Part shown: positions 33,464 to 43,297 of the stretch, piece after piece
Layout of the letters: each line of letters opens with the position of its first letter
Numbering within the stretch: position 1 is the first letter of the stretch
Assembly: GCF_918797525.1 (NCBI RefSeq)
Contig: NZ_OU963893.1
Span: 3,596,001-3,660,000 of the forward strand
Reading direction: 5' to 3'
From: an unidentified bacterial endosymbiont
GTDB taxonomy: Bacteria; Pseudomonadota; Gammaproteobacteria; Enterobacterales; Enterobacteriaceae
Length of the DNA: 64,000 nucleotides
The notes under the pieces: model-generated
The model's database searches: none
The model's input: only the letters and a program-made list of their open reading frames with translations
What the model was told of the DNA's origin: nothing
Program-made: the position numbers and the translations under genes

Positions 33464-34027
33464 TTATTCGTGTTTCATCACGAAGGTCGCGTCTGCGTTT
33501 GCCAGGCCTGGCGCTGTTGTCGCCGCGGTGGCTTTATAGCGCGCGGTGAAGTTCAGGGTATTGGTTCCCTCAATCAGGCTTCTCGCCGCAGAGAAAGTCG
33601 CGCCGTCCGGCGTCAGGGTCGTGGACTGGCTGTCGAGGATCTCAATACCCACGCCTCTGGCGACGTTATCGTTATTTCCCGAGCTTACTGCCAGCAGGGT
33701 TTTATCGGTTGCGTCAATTTGTCCGGTAAAGGCCACCGCTGCCGTTCTGGCGACCAGCGGATCGCAATTGTTCAGTTCAATGGTGAAGGGAATGTTGGCC
33801 GTGGTGTCCCCCACTTTGGTGAATTTCGCGGTACGGTACTGACCAAGATTAACCGTCTGCTCGGAAGTCTCGGTGTTTACAGAACACGCCGCATTCACTA
33901 ACTCACCTTTAAAATGGACGGTACCGCCATTTACCGAAACGGGCGTGGTGGTATTTTCTGCATGAGCGGCACCCGCGACCAGGGCCAACGTTGCCATAAT
34001 GGCGGAAGCAATATTGCTGAGTTTCAT
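33464..34027 (-). CDS. fimA: Major type 1 fimbrial subunit FimA
   Basis: A 187-residue pilin. The signal peptide ends in GAAHA, then comes the mature N-terminal donor strand [21 protein letters not shown] disulphide joins the Cys there to the Cys in ELNNCDP. The penultimate tyrosine of most pilins is replaced (ends FVMKHE). First gene of fimAICDHF. ATG at 34027 follows AAAAGGAAT. Divergent from folD. Confidence 0.92.
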   Translation of the reverse strand: MKLSNIASAIMATLALVAGAAHAENTTTPVSVNGGTVHFKGELVNAACSVNTETSEQTVNLGQYRTAKFTKVGDTTANIPFTIELNNCDPLVARTAAVAFTGQIDATDKTLLAVSSGNNDNVARGVGIEILDSQSTTLTPDGATFSAARSLIEGTNTLNFTARYKATAATTAPGLANADATFVMKHE

Positions 34028-34338
34028 GTCTATTCCTTTTAAAATATAAATAACCCTTCCCGCATGCATCCGGGAATAAAAAACCAGATTTAATCGTTTC
34101 AATGAAAGCTTATTTCAGAGCAGACAAAGTAGCGCAGGAGTGAAAAGTTAAATATGTCAAAACGCTGCCAATTAACCAGGACACATCCTAATCAGAACTG
34201 GGAAAATGGCCCGGTTAGGGTCAAGGTTTTTACGGCCAGCGGTGGAAAACTCGCAAAGGATGACTGACAGCCGCGCTCGCTTCTGACAAAATATAGGCAA
34301 TCCCCCTTTCGAACGTTACAGACGGAATCTTCTCTCTG
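34028..34338. promoter_or_regulatory. Divergent fimA / folD control region
   Basis: 311 bases holding the fimA promoter on one strand and the folD promoter on the other. FimZ sites are expected here. No invertible element of the fimS kind (short flanking inverted repeats plus a linked fimB/fimE) is seen. Confidence 0.55.
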
Positions 34339-35205
34339 ATGGCAGCAAAGATTATTGACGGTAAAACGATTGCGCAGCAGGTGCGCTCTGAGGTCGCGGA
34401 AAAAGTGAAGGCGCGTAAAGCGGCAGGTCTTCGTGCCCCCGGGCTGGCTGTGGTACTGGTTGGCAGCAACCCGGCATCGCAAATTTATGTCGGCAGCAAA
34501 CGCAAGGCATGTGATGAAGTTGGCTTTCTCTCCCGCTCGTACGATCTGCCGGAGTCCACCAGCGAAGCAGAACTGCTGGAACTTATAGACACCCTGAATG
34601 CCGATAAAGAGATCGACGGTATTCTGGTTCAGTTGCCACTGCCTGCAGGCATCGATAACGTGAAGGTGCTGGAGCGTATCGCACCGGATAAAGACGTGGA
34701 CGGTTTCCACCCATACAACGTTGGCCGTCTGTGCCAGCGTGCGCCGCGTCTGCGTCCCTGCACGCCGCGCGGTATCGTCACGCTGCTGGAGCGTTATAAC
34801 ATCGACACCTACGGCCTGAACGCCGTGGTCATTGGCGCGTCCAACATTGTCGGTCGTCCGATGAGTATGGAACTGCTGCTGGCGGGTTGCACCACCACCG
34901 TGACCCACCGCTTTACCAAAAACCTGCGTAACCACGTGGAGAATGCCGATCTGCTGATCGTGGCGGTCGGAAAGCCGGGTTTTATTCCAGGCGAATGGAT
35001 TAAAGAGGGTGCCATTGTCGTGGACGTCGGTATCAACCGTCTGGAAAGCGGCAAAGTGGTCGGCGACGTGGTTTACGACGCCGCCGCCGCGCGCGCGTCT
35101 TACATTACCCCGGTCCCGGGCGGCGTTGGTCCGATGACCGTCGCCACCTTAATTCAGAATACCTTGCAGGCATGCGAGGAGTATCACGACGTAGAGGACG
35201 CGTAG
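34339..35205 (+). CDS. folD: Methylene-THF dehydrogenase/cyclohydrolase
   Basis: A 288-residue FolD, full length. It interconverts 5,10-methylene-, methenyl- and 10-formyl-tetrahydrofolate with NADP. The catalytic Lys lies in [10 protein letters not shown] (Tyr and Lys about 50-56), with the NADP fold near [14 protein letters not shown] and the signature [14 protein letters not shown]. Upstream of ybcJ as in E. coli. Confidence 0.97.
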   Translation: MAAKIIDGKTIAQQVRSEVAEKVKARKAAGLRAPGLAVVLVGSNPASQIYVGSKRKACDEVGFLSRSYDLPESTSEAELLELIDTLNADKEIDGILVQLPLPAGIDNVKVLERIAPDKDVDGFHPYNVGRLCQRAPRLRPCTPRGIVTLLERYNIDTYGLNAVVIGASNIVGRPMSMELLLAGCTTTVTHRFTKNLRNHVENADLLIVAVGKPGFIPGEWIKEGAIVVDVGINRLESGKVVGDVVYDAAAARASYITPVPGGVGPMTVATLIQNTLQACEEYHDVEDA

Positions 35206-35207
35206 AA

Positions 35208-35420
35208 ATGGCAACGTTTTCTTTAGGTAAATACCCACACATAGAGCTGTGCGATCTGCTTAAGCTGGAAGGCTGGAGCGAAAGCGGTGCACAGGCCAAA
35301 ATCGTTATCGCCGACGGGCGGGTTTTGGTGGACGGCGCGGTGGAAACCCGCAAGCGCTGCAAAATTGTCGCAGGCCAGACCGTGAGCTTTGAGGGGCAGA
35401 GCGTTACCGTGACGGCCTGA
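35208..35420 (+). CDS. ybcJ: S4-like RNA-binding protein YbcJ
   Basis: A 70-residue protein with an S4 fold (IELCDLLKLEGWSESGAQAK, then GRVLVDGAVETRKRCK). Two bases after the folD stop, so co-transcribed. ATG at 35208; the longer frame lies within folD. It may bind ribosomal or transfer RNA. Confidence 0.93.
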   Translation: MATFSLGKYPHIELCDLLKLEGWSESGAQAKIVIADGRVLVDGAVETRKRCKIVAGQTVSFEGQSVTVTA

Positions 35421-35428
35421 GCCGTCCC

Positions 35429-35469
35429 CCCGCCCTCTCTCCCGGGTTTGTACCGGTAGAGAGGGCGGG
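35429..35469. other. Long inverted repeat between ybcJ and cysS
   Basis: Twelve-base arms CCCGCCCTCTCT and AGAGAGGGCGGG with a 17-base loop, between convergent genes. No U run on either strand, but the position suggests a role in ending both transcripts. Confidence 0.6.
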
Positions 35470-35473
35470 AAAA

Positions 35474-36859
35474 TTACTTACGACGCCAGGTTGTGCCCTG
35501 CGGACCATCTTCCAGAATGATGCCCATCTCCGTCAGGCGGTTACGCGCGGCATCCGCCGCCGCCCAGTCTTTCGCCTGACGCGCTTCCAGGCGTGCTTTG
35601 ATCAGCGCGTTAATTTCCGCGACTTCACCGTCGTCCGCCTGCGCGCCGCTTTGCAGGAACACGTCCGGCTCCTGCTCCAGCAGGCCAAGCACCGACGAGA
35701 GCTTGCGCAGGTGGGCGGCCAGCGCATTGGCAGCAGCCATATCTTCTGATTTCAGGCGGTTTACTTCACGCGCCATATCAAACAGCACGGAATAGGCTTC
35801 CGGGGTATTGAAGTCGTCGTTCATCACCTCAATAAAGCGGGCTTCAAACGCCTCGCCGCCCGCCGCCGCAACGGATTTATCGGTGCCGCGCAGTGCGGTA
35901 TACAGACGTTCCAGCGCAGAGCGCGCTTGTTTGAGGTTCTCTTCGCTGTAGTTGAGCTGGCTGCGATAATGGCCCGACATCAGGAAATAACGCACGGTTT
36001 CCGCGTCGTAATATTTCAGTACGTCACGGACGGTAAAGAAATTGCCCAGCGATTTTGACATCTTCTCGCGATCAACCATCACCATTCCGGAGTGCATCCA
36101 GTAGTTAACGTATTCGCCGCCGTGCGCGCAGGTCGACTGCGCAATTTCGTTTTCATGGTGCGGGAACATCAGATCCGAGCCGCCACCGTGAATGTCAAAA
36201 TGCTTGCCAAGCTGTTTGCAGTTCATTGCCGAACACTCAATGTGCCATCCCGGACGGCCATCGCCCCACGGAGAAGGCCAGCCTGGTTCGCCCTCTTTGG
36301 ACATCTTCCACAGCACGAAGTCCATCGGATTACGCTTCACATCGACCACGTCGACGCGGGCGCCAGCCTGCAACTGGTCGAGATCCTGACGGGAGAGCGA
36401 ACCGTAGGTTGGGTCCGTCAGTACGGAGAACATCACGTCGCCGTTATCCGCAACGTAGGCGTGACCGCGTTCGACCAGTTTCTCAGCGATCTCGATAATT
36501 TCATGAATATGGTGGGTCGCGCGCGGCTCGCTGTCCGGACGCAGAATGTTCAGGGCGTCAAAATCCTTGTGCATTTCGACGATCATACGATCGACCAACG
36601 CAACAAAGCTTTCGTCATTTTCATTAGCGCGCTTAATGATTTTGTCGTCGATATCGGTGATATTGCGCACGTACCTCAGGCGGTAGCCCAGAAAACGCAG
36701 GTAACGCGAAACCACATCGAAGGAGACGAAGGTACGCCCGTGACCAATATGACAGAGATCGTAAACCGTAATACCACACACGTACATGCCGACTTCCCCG
36801 GCATGGATAGGTTTAAATTCCTCTTTTTGGCGCGTCATTGTATTAAAAATTTTTAACAT
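35474..36859 (-). CDS. cysS: Cysteinyl-tRNA synthetase
   Basis: A 461-residue class I synthetase, the usual length. It charges tRNA-Cys. Zinc site with CGITVYD, HIGH-type motif (HIGHGRTFV), KMSKS motif ([11 protein letters not shown]), Cys and His of HIECSAMNC. The C-terminal anticodon-binding domain ends [15 protein letters not shown] at 36859; an upstream extension is not supported. Divergent from ppiB. Confidence 0.98.
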   Translation of the reverse strand: MLKIFNTMTRQKEEFKPIHAGEVGMYVCGITVYDLCHIGHGRTFVSFDVVSRYLRFLGYRLRYVRNITDIDDKIIKRANENDESFVALVDRMIVEMHKDFDALNILRPDSEPRATHHIHEIIEIAEKLVERGHAYVADNGDVMFSVLTDPTYGSLSRQDLDQLQAGARVDVVDVKRNPMDFVLWKMSKEGEPGWPSPWGDGRPGWHIECSAMNCKQLGKHFDIHGGGSDLMFPHHENEIAQSTCAHGGEYVNYWMHSGMVMVDREKMSKSLGNFFTVRDVLKYYDAETVRYFLMSGHYRSQLNYSEENLKQARSALERLYTALRGTDKSVAAAGGEAFEARFIEVMNDDFNTPEAYSVLFDMAREVNRLKSEDMAAANALAAHLRKLSSVLGLLEQEPDVFLQSGAQADDGEVAEINALIKARLEARQAKDWAAADAARNRLTEMGIILEDGPQGTTWRRK

Positions 36860-37034
36860 CGAAGATTCCATGTAAACACGTGTGTAGGTTGTTTGTTCCC
36901 TATAATACCTATAATTGGCAACAGGATCAGCAGACAATGCAAGGTGATCGTGTTCGGTGGTTATGCTATAACAAGCCCCTATATGTAACCCTATTACGGG
37001 TTAACGCACCACAATAACGGAACAGGATGCAAAA

Positions 37035-37529
37035 ATGGTTACTTTCCACACTAATCATGGCGATATCGTAATCAAGACCTTTGATGACAAAGCGCCTGAA
37101 ACAGTTAAAAACTTCCTGGACTATTGCCGCGATGGTTTCTACAACAACACGATTTTCCACCGTGTCATCAACGGCTTTATGATCCAGGGCGGCGGTTTTG
37201 AGCCTGGTATGAACCAGAAAGAAACCAAAGAAGCGATCAAAAACGAAGCGAACAACGGTCTGAAAAACACCCGTGGCACGCTAGCAATGGCTCGTACTCA
37301 GGCGCCTCACTCCGCAACCGCGCAGTTCTTCATCAACGTGGCTGACAACGACTTCCTGAACTTCTCCGGCGAAAGCCTGCAGGGTTGGGGTTACTGTGTC
37401 TTCGCAGAAGTGGTTGAAGGTCTGGACGTGGTTGATAAGATTAAAGCCGTTTCAACGGGCCGCAGCGGTATGCATCAGGACGTGCCAAAAGAAGACGTCG
37501 TGATCACAAGCGTGACCGTCAGCGAGTAA
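37035..37529 (+). CDS. ppiB: Cytoplasmic peptidyl-prolyl isomerase B
   Basis: A 164-residue cyclophilin without a signal peptide. Motifs [13 protein letters not shown] and [14 protein letters not shown] form the active site, including the conserved Arg and Phe. It speeds cis-trans proline isomerisation. ATG at 37035 follows GGAACAGGATGC. Three bases before lpxH. Confidence 0.97.
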   Translation: MVTFHTNHGDIVIKTFDDKAPETVKNFLDYCRDGFYNNTIFHRVINGFMIQGGGFEPGMNQKETKEAIKNEANNGLKNTRGTLAMARTQAPHSATAQFFINVADNDFLNFSGESLQGWGYCVFAEVVEGLDVVDKIKAVSTGRSGMHQDVPKEDVVITSVTVSE

Positions 37530-37532
37530 TTC

Positions 37533-38255
37533 GTGGCGACACTCTTTATTGCAGATTTGCATCTGCAAACAGAAGAACCGGCAATCACTGCCGGTTTTCT
37601 ACGTTTTCTGCGCGGTGAAGCGAAAGCCGCCGATGCGCTTTATATTCTGGGCGACCTGTTTGAAGCCTGGACGGGCGATGACGACCCCGATCCGCTGCAT
37701 CGTGAGATCGCGCAGGCGATTAAAGCGTTGGTTGATTCGGCTGTGCCGTGCTACTTCATTCACGGCAACCGTGATTTCCTGCTCGGCACGCGCTACGCCC
37801 GCGAAAGCGGTATGCTGCTGCTGCCCGAAGAACAGGTGCTCGACCTTTATGGCCGCAAGGTACTGATCATGCACGGTGACACGCTCTGCACCGACGACAC
37901 CGGTTACCTGGCGTTTCGCGCTAAAGTCCATACTCCGTGGATCCAAAAATTGTTTCTCTCCTTGCCGCTGTTTATCCGCAACCGTATCGCTGCCAGAATG
38001 CGCGCGGGCAGTAAAGCCGCTAACAGCACTAAATCGATCGCCATCATGGATGTTAACCCGCAGGCGGTTGTCAACGTGATGGAAAAGCATCAGGTTCAGT
38101 GGTTAATCCACGGCCATACCCATCGTCCTGACGTGCATAGCCTTTTCGCCAACGGCGAGCCGGCCCACCGCGTGGTTTTAGGCGCATGGCACAGCGAAGG
38201 ATCAATGGTAAAAGTCACGCCAGAAGGTGTGGAACTGATCGCCTTCCCGTTTTAA
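37533..38255 (+). CDS. lpxH: UDP-2,3-diacylglucosamine pyrophosphatase
   Basis: A 240-residue metallophosphoesterase that makes lipid X in lipid A synthesis at the inner-membrane face. Metal ligands: [28 protein letters not shown]. Starts with GTG at 37533, three bases after the ppiB stop, so translation probably depends on ppiB. Normal length. Confidence 0.97.
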   Translation: MATLFIADLHLQTEEPAITAGFLRFLRGEAKAADALYILGDLFEAWTGDDDPDPLHREIAQAIKALVDSAVPCYFIHGNRDFLLGTRYARESGMLLLPEEQVLDLYGRKVLIMHGDTLCTDDTGYLAFRAKVHTPWIQKLFLSLPLFIRNRIAARMRAGSKAANSTKSIAIMDVNPQAVVNVMEKHQVQWLIHGHTHRPDVHSLFANGEPAHRVVLGAWHSEGSMVKVTPEGVELIAFPF

Positions 38256-38287
38256 AGGCTACTCGTCTTTTCGCCCATTTCTCCACT

Positions 38288-38303
38288 GCGCAACCGTTTT
38301 CCT
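38288..38303. promoter_or_regulatory. PurR box upstream of purEK
   Basis: GCGCAACCGTTTTCCT matches the enterobacterial PurR operator (ACGCAANCGNTTNCNT type) and lies 72 bases upstream of the purE ATG. PurR with hypoxanthine or guanine would repress purEK. Confidence 0.8.
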
Positions 38304-38374
38304 TGCGCGTATAACATGCTATTCTCTGTACCCTCGAAAGCAGTGTGTTTCGCACCACAGGAGTTTTAAGACGC

Positions 38375-38884
38375 ATGTCTTCCCGCAATAATCCGGCGCG
38401 TGTCGCCATCGTGATGGGGTCCAAAAGCGACTGGGCTACCATGCAGTTCGCCGCCGAAATCTTTGAAATCCTGAATGTTGCGCACCACGTTGAAGTGGTC
38501 TCCGCGCACCGCACGCCCGATAAACTCTTCAGCTTCGCCGAAAGCGCCGAAGAGAAGGGTTACGAGGTGATCATTGCCGGTGCGGGCGGCGCAGCACATC
38601 TGCCAGGCATGATTGCCGCTAAAACGCTGGTACCGGTGTTGGGTGTGCCGGTGCAGAGCGCCGCGTTAAGCGGCGTCGATAGCCTCTACTCCATCGTCCA
38701 GATGCCGCGCGGTATTCCTGTCGGCACGCTGGCAATTGGCAAAGCGGGTGCGGCAAACGCCGCGCTGCTGGCGGCGCAGATCCTTGCCACCCACGATAAA
38801 GACCTCCACCAGCGCCTGGCGGACTGGCGTAAAGCCCAGACCGATGAGGTGCTGGATAACCCGGACCCGCGGGGTGCGGCATGA
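38375..38884 (+). CDS. purE: N5-CAIR mutase
   Basis: A 169-residue class I PurE that converts N5-CAIR to CAIR in purine synthesis. The N-terminal SAM-like loop [11 protein letters not shown] and catalytic His in AHRTPDKLF are present. ATG at 38375 follows GGAGTTTTAAG. Overlaps purK by ATGA. Confidence 0.97.
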   Translation: MSSRNNPARVAIVMGSKSDWATMQFAAEIFEILNVAHHVEVVSAHRTPDKLFSFAESAEEKGYEVIIAGAGGAAHLPGMIAAKTLVPVLGVPVQSAALSGVDSLYSIVQMPRGIPVGTLAIGKAGAANAALLAAQILATHDKDLHQRLADWRKAQTDEVLDNPDPRGAA

Positions 38885-39948
38885 AGCAGGTGTGCGTCCT
38901 CGGCAACGGTCAGTTAGGCCGCATGTTGCGTCAGGCCGGTGAGCCGCTGGGTATTACCGTCTGGCCCGTCGGGCTGGATGCTGAACCGGAAGCCGTCCCC
39001 TTTCAGCAGAGCGTGATTACCGCCGAGATCGAACGCTGGCCACAAACCGCCCTGACCCGCGAACTGGCACGTCACAATGCGTTCGTTAACCGCGACGTAT
39101 TCCCCATTATTGCTGACCGTCTGACGCAAAAACAGCTGTTCGACAAGCTCGGTCTGCCGACCGCGCCATGGCAGTTGTTGTCTGATAAACGCGATTGGCA
39201 CGATGTTTTCGCCACGCTGGGCGAGCTGGCGATCGTGAAGCGCCGCGTGGGCGGCTACGACGGTCGCGGACAATGGCGTCTACGTGCAGATGAAACCGCT
39301 GAACTGCCGGACGATTGCTACGGCGAATGTATCGTTGAGCAAGGCATTAACTTCAGCGGTGAAGTCTCGCTGGTGGGCGCGCGTGGGCGCAATGGCCATA
39401 CCGTGTTTTATCCCCTGACCCATAACCTGCATCAGGACGGCATTCTGCGCACCAGCGTGGCGTTTCCCCATGCCAATGCCGGGCAGCAATCCCAGGCGGA
39501 AGAGATGCTTTCTGCCATTATGCAGGAGCTGGGCTATATCGGCGTAATGGCAATGGAGTGCTTTATCACCCCGGGTGGTCTGCTGATCAACGAGCTGGCG
39601 CCGCGCGTGCACAACAGCGGCCACTGGACGCAAAACGGTGCCTCCATCAGCCAGTTTGAGCTGCATCTGCGTGCCATTACCGACTTGCCTCTGCCGCAAC
39701 CGGTGGTGAACAACCCGTCGGTGATGATCAACCTGATCGGGACCGAGCTCAATTACGACTGGCTCAAGCTGCCTCTGGTGCATCTGCACTGGTACGACAA
39801 AGCGGTGCATCCTGGCCGTAAGGTTGGTCACCTGAACCTGAATGATGCCGATACCGATCGCCTGAGCGCCACGCTGGAAGCGATCATCCCTCTGCTGCCG
39901 CCTGAATACGCGAGCGGCATTGTCTGGGCGCAGTCTAAGCTCATGTAA
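38881..39948 (+). CDS. purK: N5-CAIR synthetase
   Basis: A 355-residue ATP-grasp enzyme that adds CO2 to AIR using ATP. N-terminal [20 protein letters not shown]-grasp core with [15 protein letters not shown]-terminal [13 protein letters not shown]. Acts directly before PurE. Co-translated with purE. Confidence 0.97.
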   Translation: MKQVCVLGNGQLGRMLRQAGEPLGITVWPVGLDAEPEAVPFQQSVITAEIERWPQTALTRELARHNAFVNRDVFPIIADRLTQKQLFDKLGLPTAPWQLLSDKRDWHDVFATLGELAIVKRRVGGYDGRGQWRLRADETAELPDDCYGECIVEQGINFSGEVSLVGARGRNGHTVFYPLTHNLHQDGILRTSVAFPHANAGQQSQAEEMLSAIMQELGYIGVMAMECFITPGGLLINELAPRVHNSGHWTQNGASISQFELHLRAITDLPLPQPVVNNPSVMINLIGTELNYDWLKLPLVHLHWYDKAVHPGRKVGHLNLNDADTDRLSATLEAIIPLLPPEYASGIVWAQSKLM

Positions 39949-40032
39949 GACATTTACGCCGGGGAGTTGACCTTCCCCTTCCCCGGCGTACAATTCCCGC
40001 CCATTGCTGCTGAGTTTTCTTGTGGAATAACC

Positions 40033-41100
40033 ATGAAGGATGGAATGGACTATCGCGCACTTCTCGCGTCCGATACCCCCTTAATCGACGTTCGCGCGCC
40101 AATCGAATTTGCCCAGGGCGCGATGCCCGCCGCGCTTAACCTGCCCTTAATGAACGACGACGAGCGTGCCGCCGTAGGGACGTGCTATAAACGCGAGGGA
40201 CCTGACGCCGCGCTTGCGCTTGGTCACAGCCTGGTCAACGGCGACACCCGCGACGCACGCATTCATGCCTGGCGCGAAACATGCCTGGCCCACCCCGGGG
40301 GCTATCTCTGCTGCGCCCGCGGCGGCCAACGCTCGCACATTTCGCAGGCCTGGTTAAAAGAGGCCGGGGTGGACTACCCGCTGGTAAAAGGGGGCTACAA
40401 AGCCCTGCGTCAGACGGCGATTCAGGCCACCGCTGAGCAAGTGCAAAAACCGATGGTGCTGATTGGCGGTTGTACCGGGAACGGGAAAACGCGTCTGGTG
40501 AAGCAGCATACACAAGGGATTGATCTCGAAGGGCTGGCTCATCACCGCGGTTCGTCGTTTGGCCGCACGCTCACCCCGCAGCTTTCGCAGGCGAGCTTTG
40601 AAAATCAGCTTGCCGTCGAGCTTCTGAAAAAAGATGCCGCACGCTGGGTACTGGAAGATGAAGGCCGGATGATTGGCTCCAATCACCTGCCGGAGTGCCT
40701 GCGAGACCGTATGGAACAGGCATCTATCGTGGTGGTAGAGGACCCGTTTGAAATCCGTCTGGCACGCCTGCGCGAGGAGTATTTTGACCACATGTGGGCA
40801 GATTTTTCGTCCACTTACGGCGAAGACGCGGGCTGGAAGGAGTACAGCGACTATCTGCACCACGGTCTGTTCGCCATTCGCCGCCGTCTGGGTCTGCAGC
40901 GCTTTGCGGAATTTTCGGCGCTGCTTGATTCCGCCCTCATCCAACAACAGCGCTCTGGCAATACCGAGGCGCACTTTAGCTGGCTAGCGCCGCTGTTGAA
41001 TGACTATTATGACCCGATGTACAACTATCAGCTTGAACAGAAAGCGGAGAAAATTGTGTATCGCGGAACGTTTTGTGATGTAGGTGATTATCTCAAATAG
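40033..41100 (+). CDS. selU: tRNA 2-selenouridine/geranyl-2-thiouridine synthase
   Basis: A 355-residue protein also called MnmH or YbbB. An N-terminal rhodanese domain has the active Cys in CCARGGQRS, and a P-loop domain follows (GGCTGNGKT). It replaces sulphur by selenium, through a geranylated intermediate, at the wobble base of certain tRNAs. ATG at 40033 chosen (GTGGAATAACC upstream); 40045 is also possible. Confidence 0.95.
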   Translation: MKDGMDYRALLASDTPLIDVRAPIEFAQGAMPAALNLPLMNDDERAAVGTCYKREGPDAALALGHSLVNGDTRDARIHAWRETCLAHPGGYLCCARGGQRSHISQAWLKEAGVDYPLVKGGYKALRQTAIQATAEQVQKPMVLIGGCTGNGKTRLVKQHTQGIDLEGLAHHRGSSFGRTLTPQLSQASFENQLAVELLKKDAARWVLEDEGRMIGSNHLPECLRDRMEQASIVVVEDPFEIRLARLREEYFDHMWADFSSTYGEDAGWKEYSDYLHHGLFAIRRRLGLQRFAEFSALLDSALIQQQRSGNTEAHFSWLAPLLNDYYDPMYNYQLEQKAEKIVYRGTFCDVGDYLK

Positions 41101-41346
41101 TATTATGCTGTTCGCAACCATGAGTAATGATGCTATTTCAGGAAATTAACTAAGGCCCATTATTGCAAGGAAATCAATATATTATTTTGCATTATAAAAC
41201 TTCACATCCCGGCTTGAATTTAATCTCAAAAACCCTTCCAGTATGAGTGCTGTCGCCGGGGATCGTAGTCTATCTATAGCTATATCGAAAGGCGCTGCCA
41301 ACAACGTCAACTAAACATTTGAAAGCGCTCGCTATGCCGTAAACAA

Positions 41347-41862
41347 TCACTCTGGCGAGATTGAGATTGTCAACGAAACCGACTGTTCAGAGGGGACGGG
41401 TTCACGGGTATCTCTGCCGGGTACGACACGTAACGTCGTTGTATTTTCCGACTGCACTATGCTCGGATTAGCCGAGGTTGTTGCGATACTTATCATTTGA
41501 TCGCCATGATACAGACAAAATTTTAACATTGAGTCTACTGTACCCAGACATCCATCTATTGTTCTTCCCCCCGGGATAAAAGTGTATCGATGACTAGTAG
41601 CCCCTGCACAATTAGCCTCCAGCTGAAACGTTGTTCCATACTCCGGCAGTTGTTCTCCTCGTTGCAACGCCTGAAGCGTCCCTAACGGAATAGGCGGTAG
41701 CTCAACCACGGGCGGTACGCTTATCGTACAGCTCGCATAAATTGTCGTTTTTAACTCCAGAGTAGATGTATCTCCTATTGCCTGCGCTTTTATTGGCATT
41801 AGCAACAAGCCAGATAAAATAAAAAAGGATGTTATCGCGTAATGAAGAATATTTTTTTTCAT
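41347..41862 (-). CDS. Minor subunit of second fimbrial operon
   Basis: A 171-residue secreted protein: signal peptide to IKAQA, then a pilin-like domain with Cys pairs (ASCTISVPPVVELPPIP and ANCAGATSHRYTF, plus CLG...FCLYHGD). It is a paralogue of the 167-residue subunit two genes upstream. ATG at 41862 follows AAAGGTGAG. Last gene of the operon. A structural or tip role is inferred. Confidence 0.75.
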   Translation of the reverse strand: MKKNILHYAITSFFILSGLLLMPIKAQAIGDTSTLELKTTIYASCTISVPPVVELPPIPLGTLQALQRGEQLPEYGTTFQLEANCAGATSHRYTFIPGGRTIDGCLGTVDSMLKFCLYHGDQMISIATTSANPSIVQSENTTTLRVVPGRDTREPVPSEQSVSLTISISPE

Positions 41863-41947
41863 GATTTGCTCACCTTTTATAAGCGTTGTCTCGTTCATCC
41901 GGGGTTCCGGCTCTTGCCACTCGGGTCAATACTGTCTTCAGAATGCT

Positions 41948-42766
41948 TTATTCAATTGAATAAGTAATCACTGCCTGCCACTGATAGCTTCCGGCCTTTA
42001 CTGGGCAAGGCGTCATGACCGTTAAGGGTGTTTCGCCCCGCTCCTGTCCCGTCAGATAAGGCTGTAATTCAAGATTAGTACCATCAGATGAGGTTATAGT
42101 GAGTGTCGATGTATCACCGGTAATACTGGCGCTTAACTTCCCGCTTAGCCCTGAATGATCGCCAGTATAATTTCGACTGACTCTGAGTTCATTTTTTAAA
42201 ACAGTCTCGTCACCGGCAAAGCACTGACCCAAATCCAGTGTGCCCGGAACGGATATAGAAGGAACAGCAACAGTTCTGAAGTTATTAATAGTTATTTTAG
42301 AATAGGTTATTTTCTGGGCCTGTAGATTGGGATTTATAGCATCGAATACTGGTGCGCAGTACATAATCAACTGTCGCGCATCAAATGGCGCAGACGTACG
42401 GAATTGAAGCTGAAGCATTTGTTTGTAAGTGTCACCAGCATTGACATCCTTATATACGCTCAACGTATTAAGGCTGATACTTCCATATATCGTGCTCATC
42501 AGCTGGCTCTCATTTATTATCGGGTTTTCTGAGCACCTTAGATAATGATGAACGGTATCAGAAACACTTCCTGTGGTTTGGATCTCTGATGTCATTTCAT
42601 ACACTGGCCCGAAAGTATTTAGCCTCATGGGTTCATCAAGTTCAAAGCTATATTCCTGCCCTGCTATAAATTCGATAGCACTTGCCTTATTGACAAACAG
42701 CCCCGGTAACACAGCGGCTATTGTCATTACGGCGAGGCGACGCTTAAAGCGTATTACCCTTCTCAT
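41948..42766 (-). CDS. Possible tip or adhesive subunit of second fimbrial operon
   Basis: A 272-residue secreted protein (signal peptide to NKASA) lying between two paralogous minor subunits. Residues 25-165 are beta-rich with two or three Cys (YLRCSENP, IMYCAPVF). The C-terminal half looks pilin-like (LDLGQCFAGDETVL ... CPVKAGSYQWQAVITYSIE). Two-domain layout and length suggest an adhesin, but no known family is recognised. AT-richer than the core genome. Confidence 0.65.
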   Translation of the reverse strand: MRRVIRFKRRLAVMTIAAVLPGLFVNKASAIEFIAGQEYSFELDEPMRLNTFGPVYEMTSEIQTTGSVSDTVHHYLRCSENPIINESQLMSTIYGSISLNTLSVYKDVNAGDTYKQMLQLQFRTSAPFDARQLIMYCAPVFDAINPNLQAQKITYSKITINNFRTVAVPSISVPGTLDLGQCFAGDETVLKNELRVSRNYTGDHSGLSGKLSASITGDTSTLTITSSDGTNLELQPYLTGQERGETPLTVMTPCPVKAGSYQWQAVITYSIE

Positions 42767-42773
42767 CTTTAAA

Positions 42774-43277
42774 CTACTCCGGCTCTATGGTTACCGTAAC
42801 GAAGACCGAGTGCGTTCCGACCTGCGGTGGATTTACATCACGCTGTAGAGTTACTTTAATGTCAGTGTTAGTTTCTGTGGTGCTGATGACTGCCGTCTGC
42901 GTTGCGAGATCCAGCTTAGTGTCTCCATTGTAGAGACAAAACTGAAGCGTAGAGTCATCCGTGCCGGAACAACCGTTAGCAACCCTGTTCTGGGTGGTAA
43001 AACGATAGCGATGGGATGTCGTTCCGATACAGGATGATATTATGCTGAAGGTTGCGTCATAGCCCGAAATTTGAGCCCCCTGCGGCAGACCATCGAATGC
43101 GGCCATTGGGATATTGGGTAACGCTACAACCTGTGGCGTCTCCATTGTACATACCGCATTGACTTTAGCGCTGATATATACCGTGGCACTGTCGCTAGCG
43201 GCCCGACCATTCTTTGGAAAAAATAGCACTGCCATCACAAGAATAAGGAGACGGTTAGCGGTAAAGTTGGGGTTCAT
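42774..43277 (-). CDS. Minor subunit of second fimbrial operon
   Basis: A 167-residue secreted protein: signal peptide to GRAA, then AVCTMETPQVVALPNIP, CIGTTSHRYRFTTQ and LQFCLYNGD. It shares these blocks with the last gene of the operon, so a duplication is likely. ATG at 43277 follows CGGAGGTG. It lies seven bases before the next gene. Confidence 0.75.
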   Translation of the reverse strand: MNPNFTANRLLILVMAVLFFPKNGRAASDSATVYISAKVNAVCTMETPQVVALPNIPMAAFDGLPQGAQISGYDATFSIISSCIGTTSHRYRFTTQNRVANGCSGTDDSTLQFCLYNGDTKLDLATQTAVISTTETNTDIKVTLQRDVNPPQVGTHSVFVTVTIEPE

Positions 43278-43297
43278 AAATTCACACCTCCGGCCAA

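Noticed and set aside
34028..34338. Possible fimS-type invertible switch upstream of fimA
   Set aside because: No flanking inverted repeats seen and no fimB/fimE recombinase gene nearby; regulators are FimZ and FimY.
34192..34935. 247-codon minus-strand frame across the start of folD
   Set aside because: Shadow of folD, His/Gln-rich composition typical of antisense frames.
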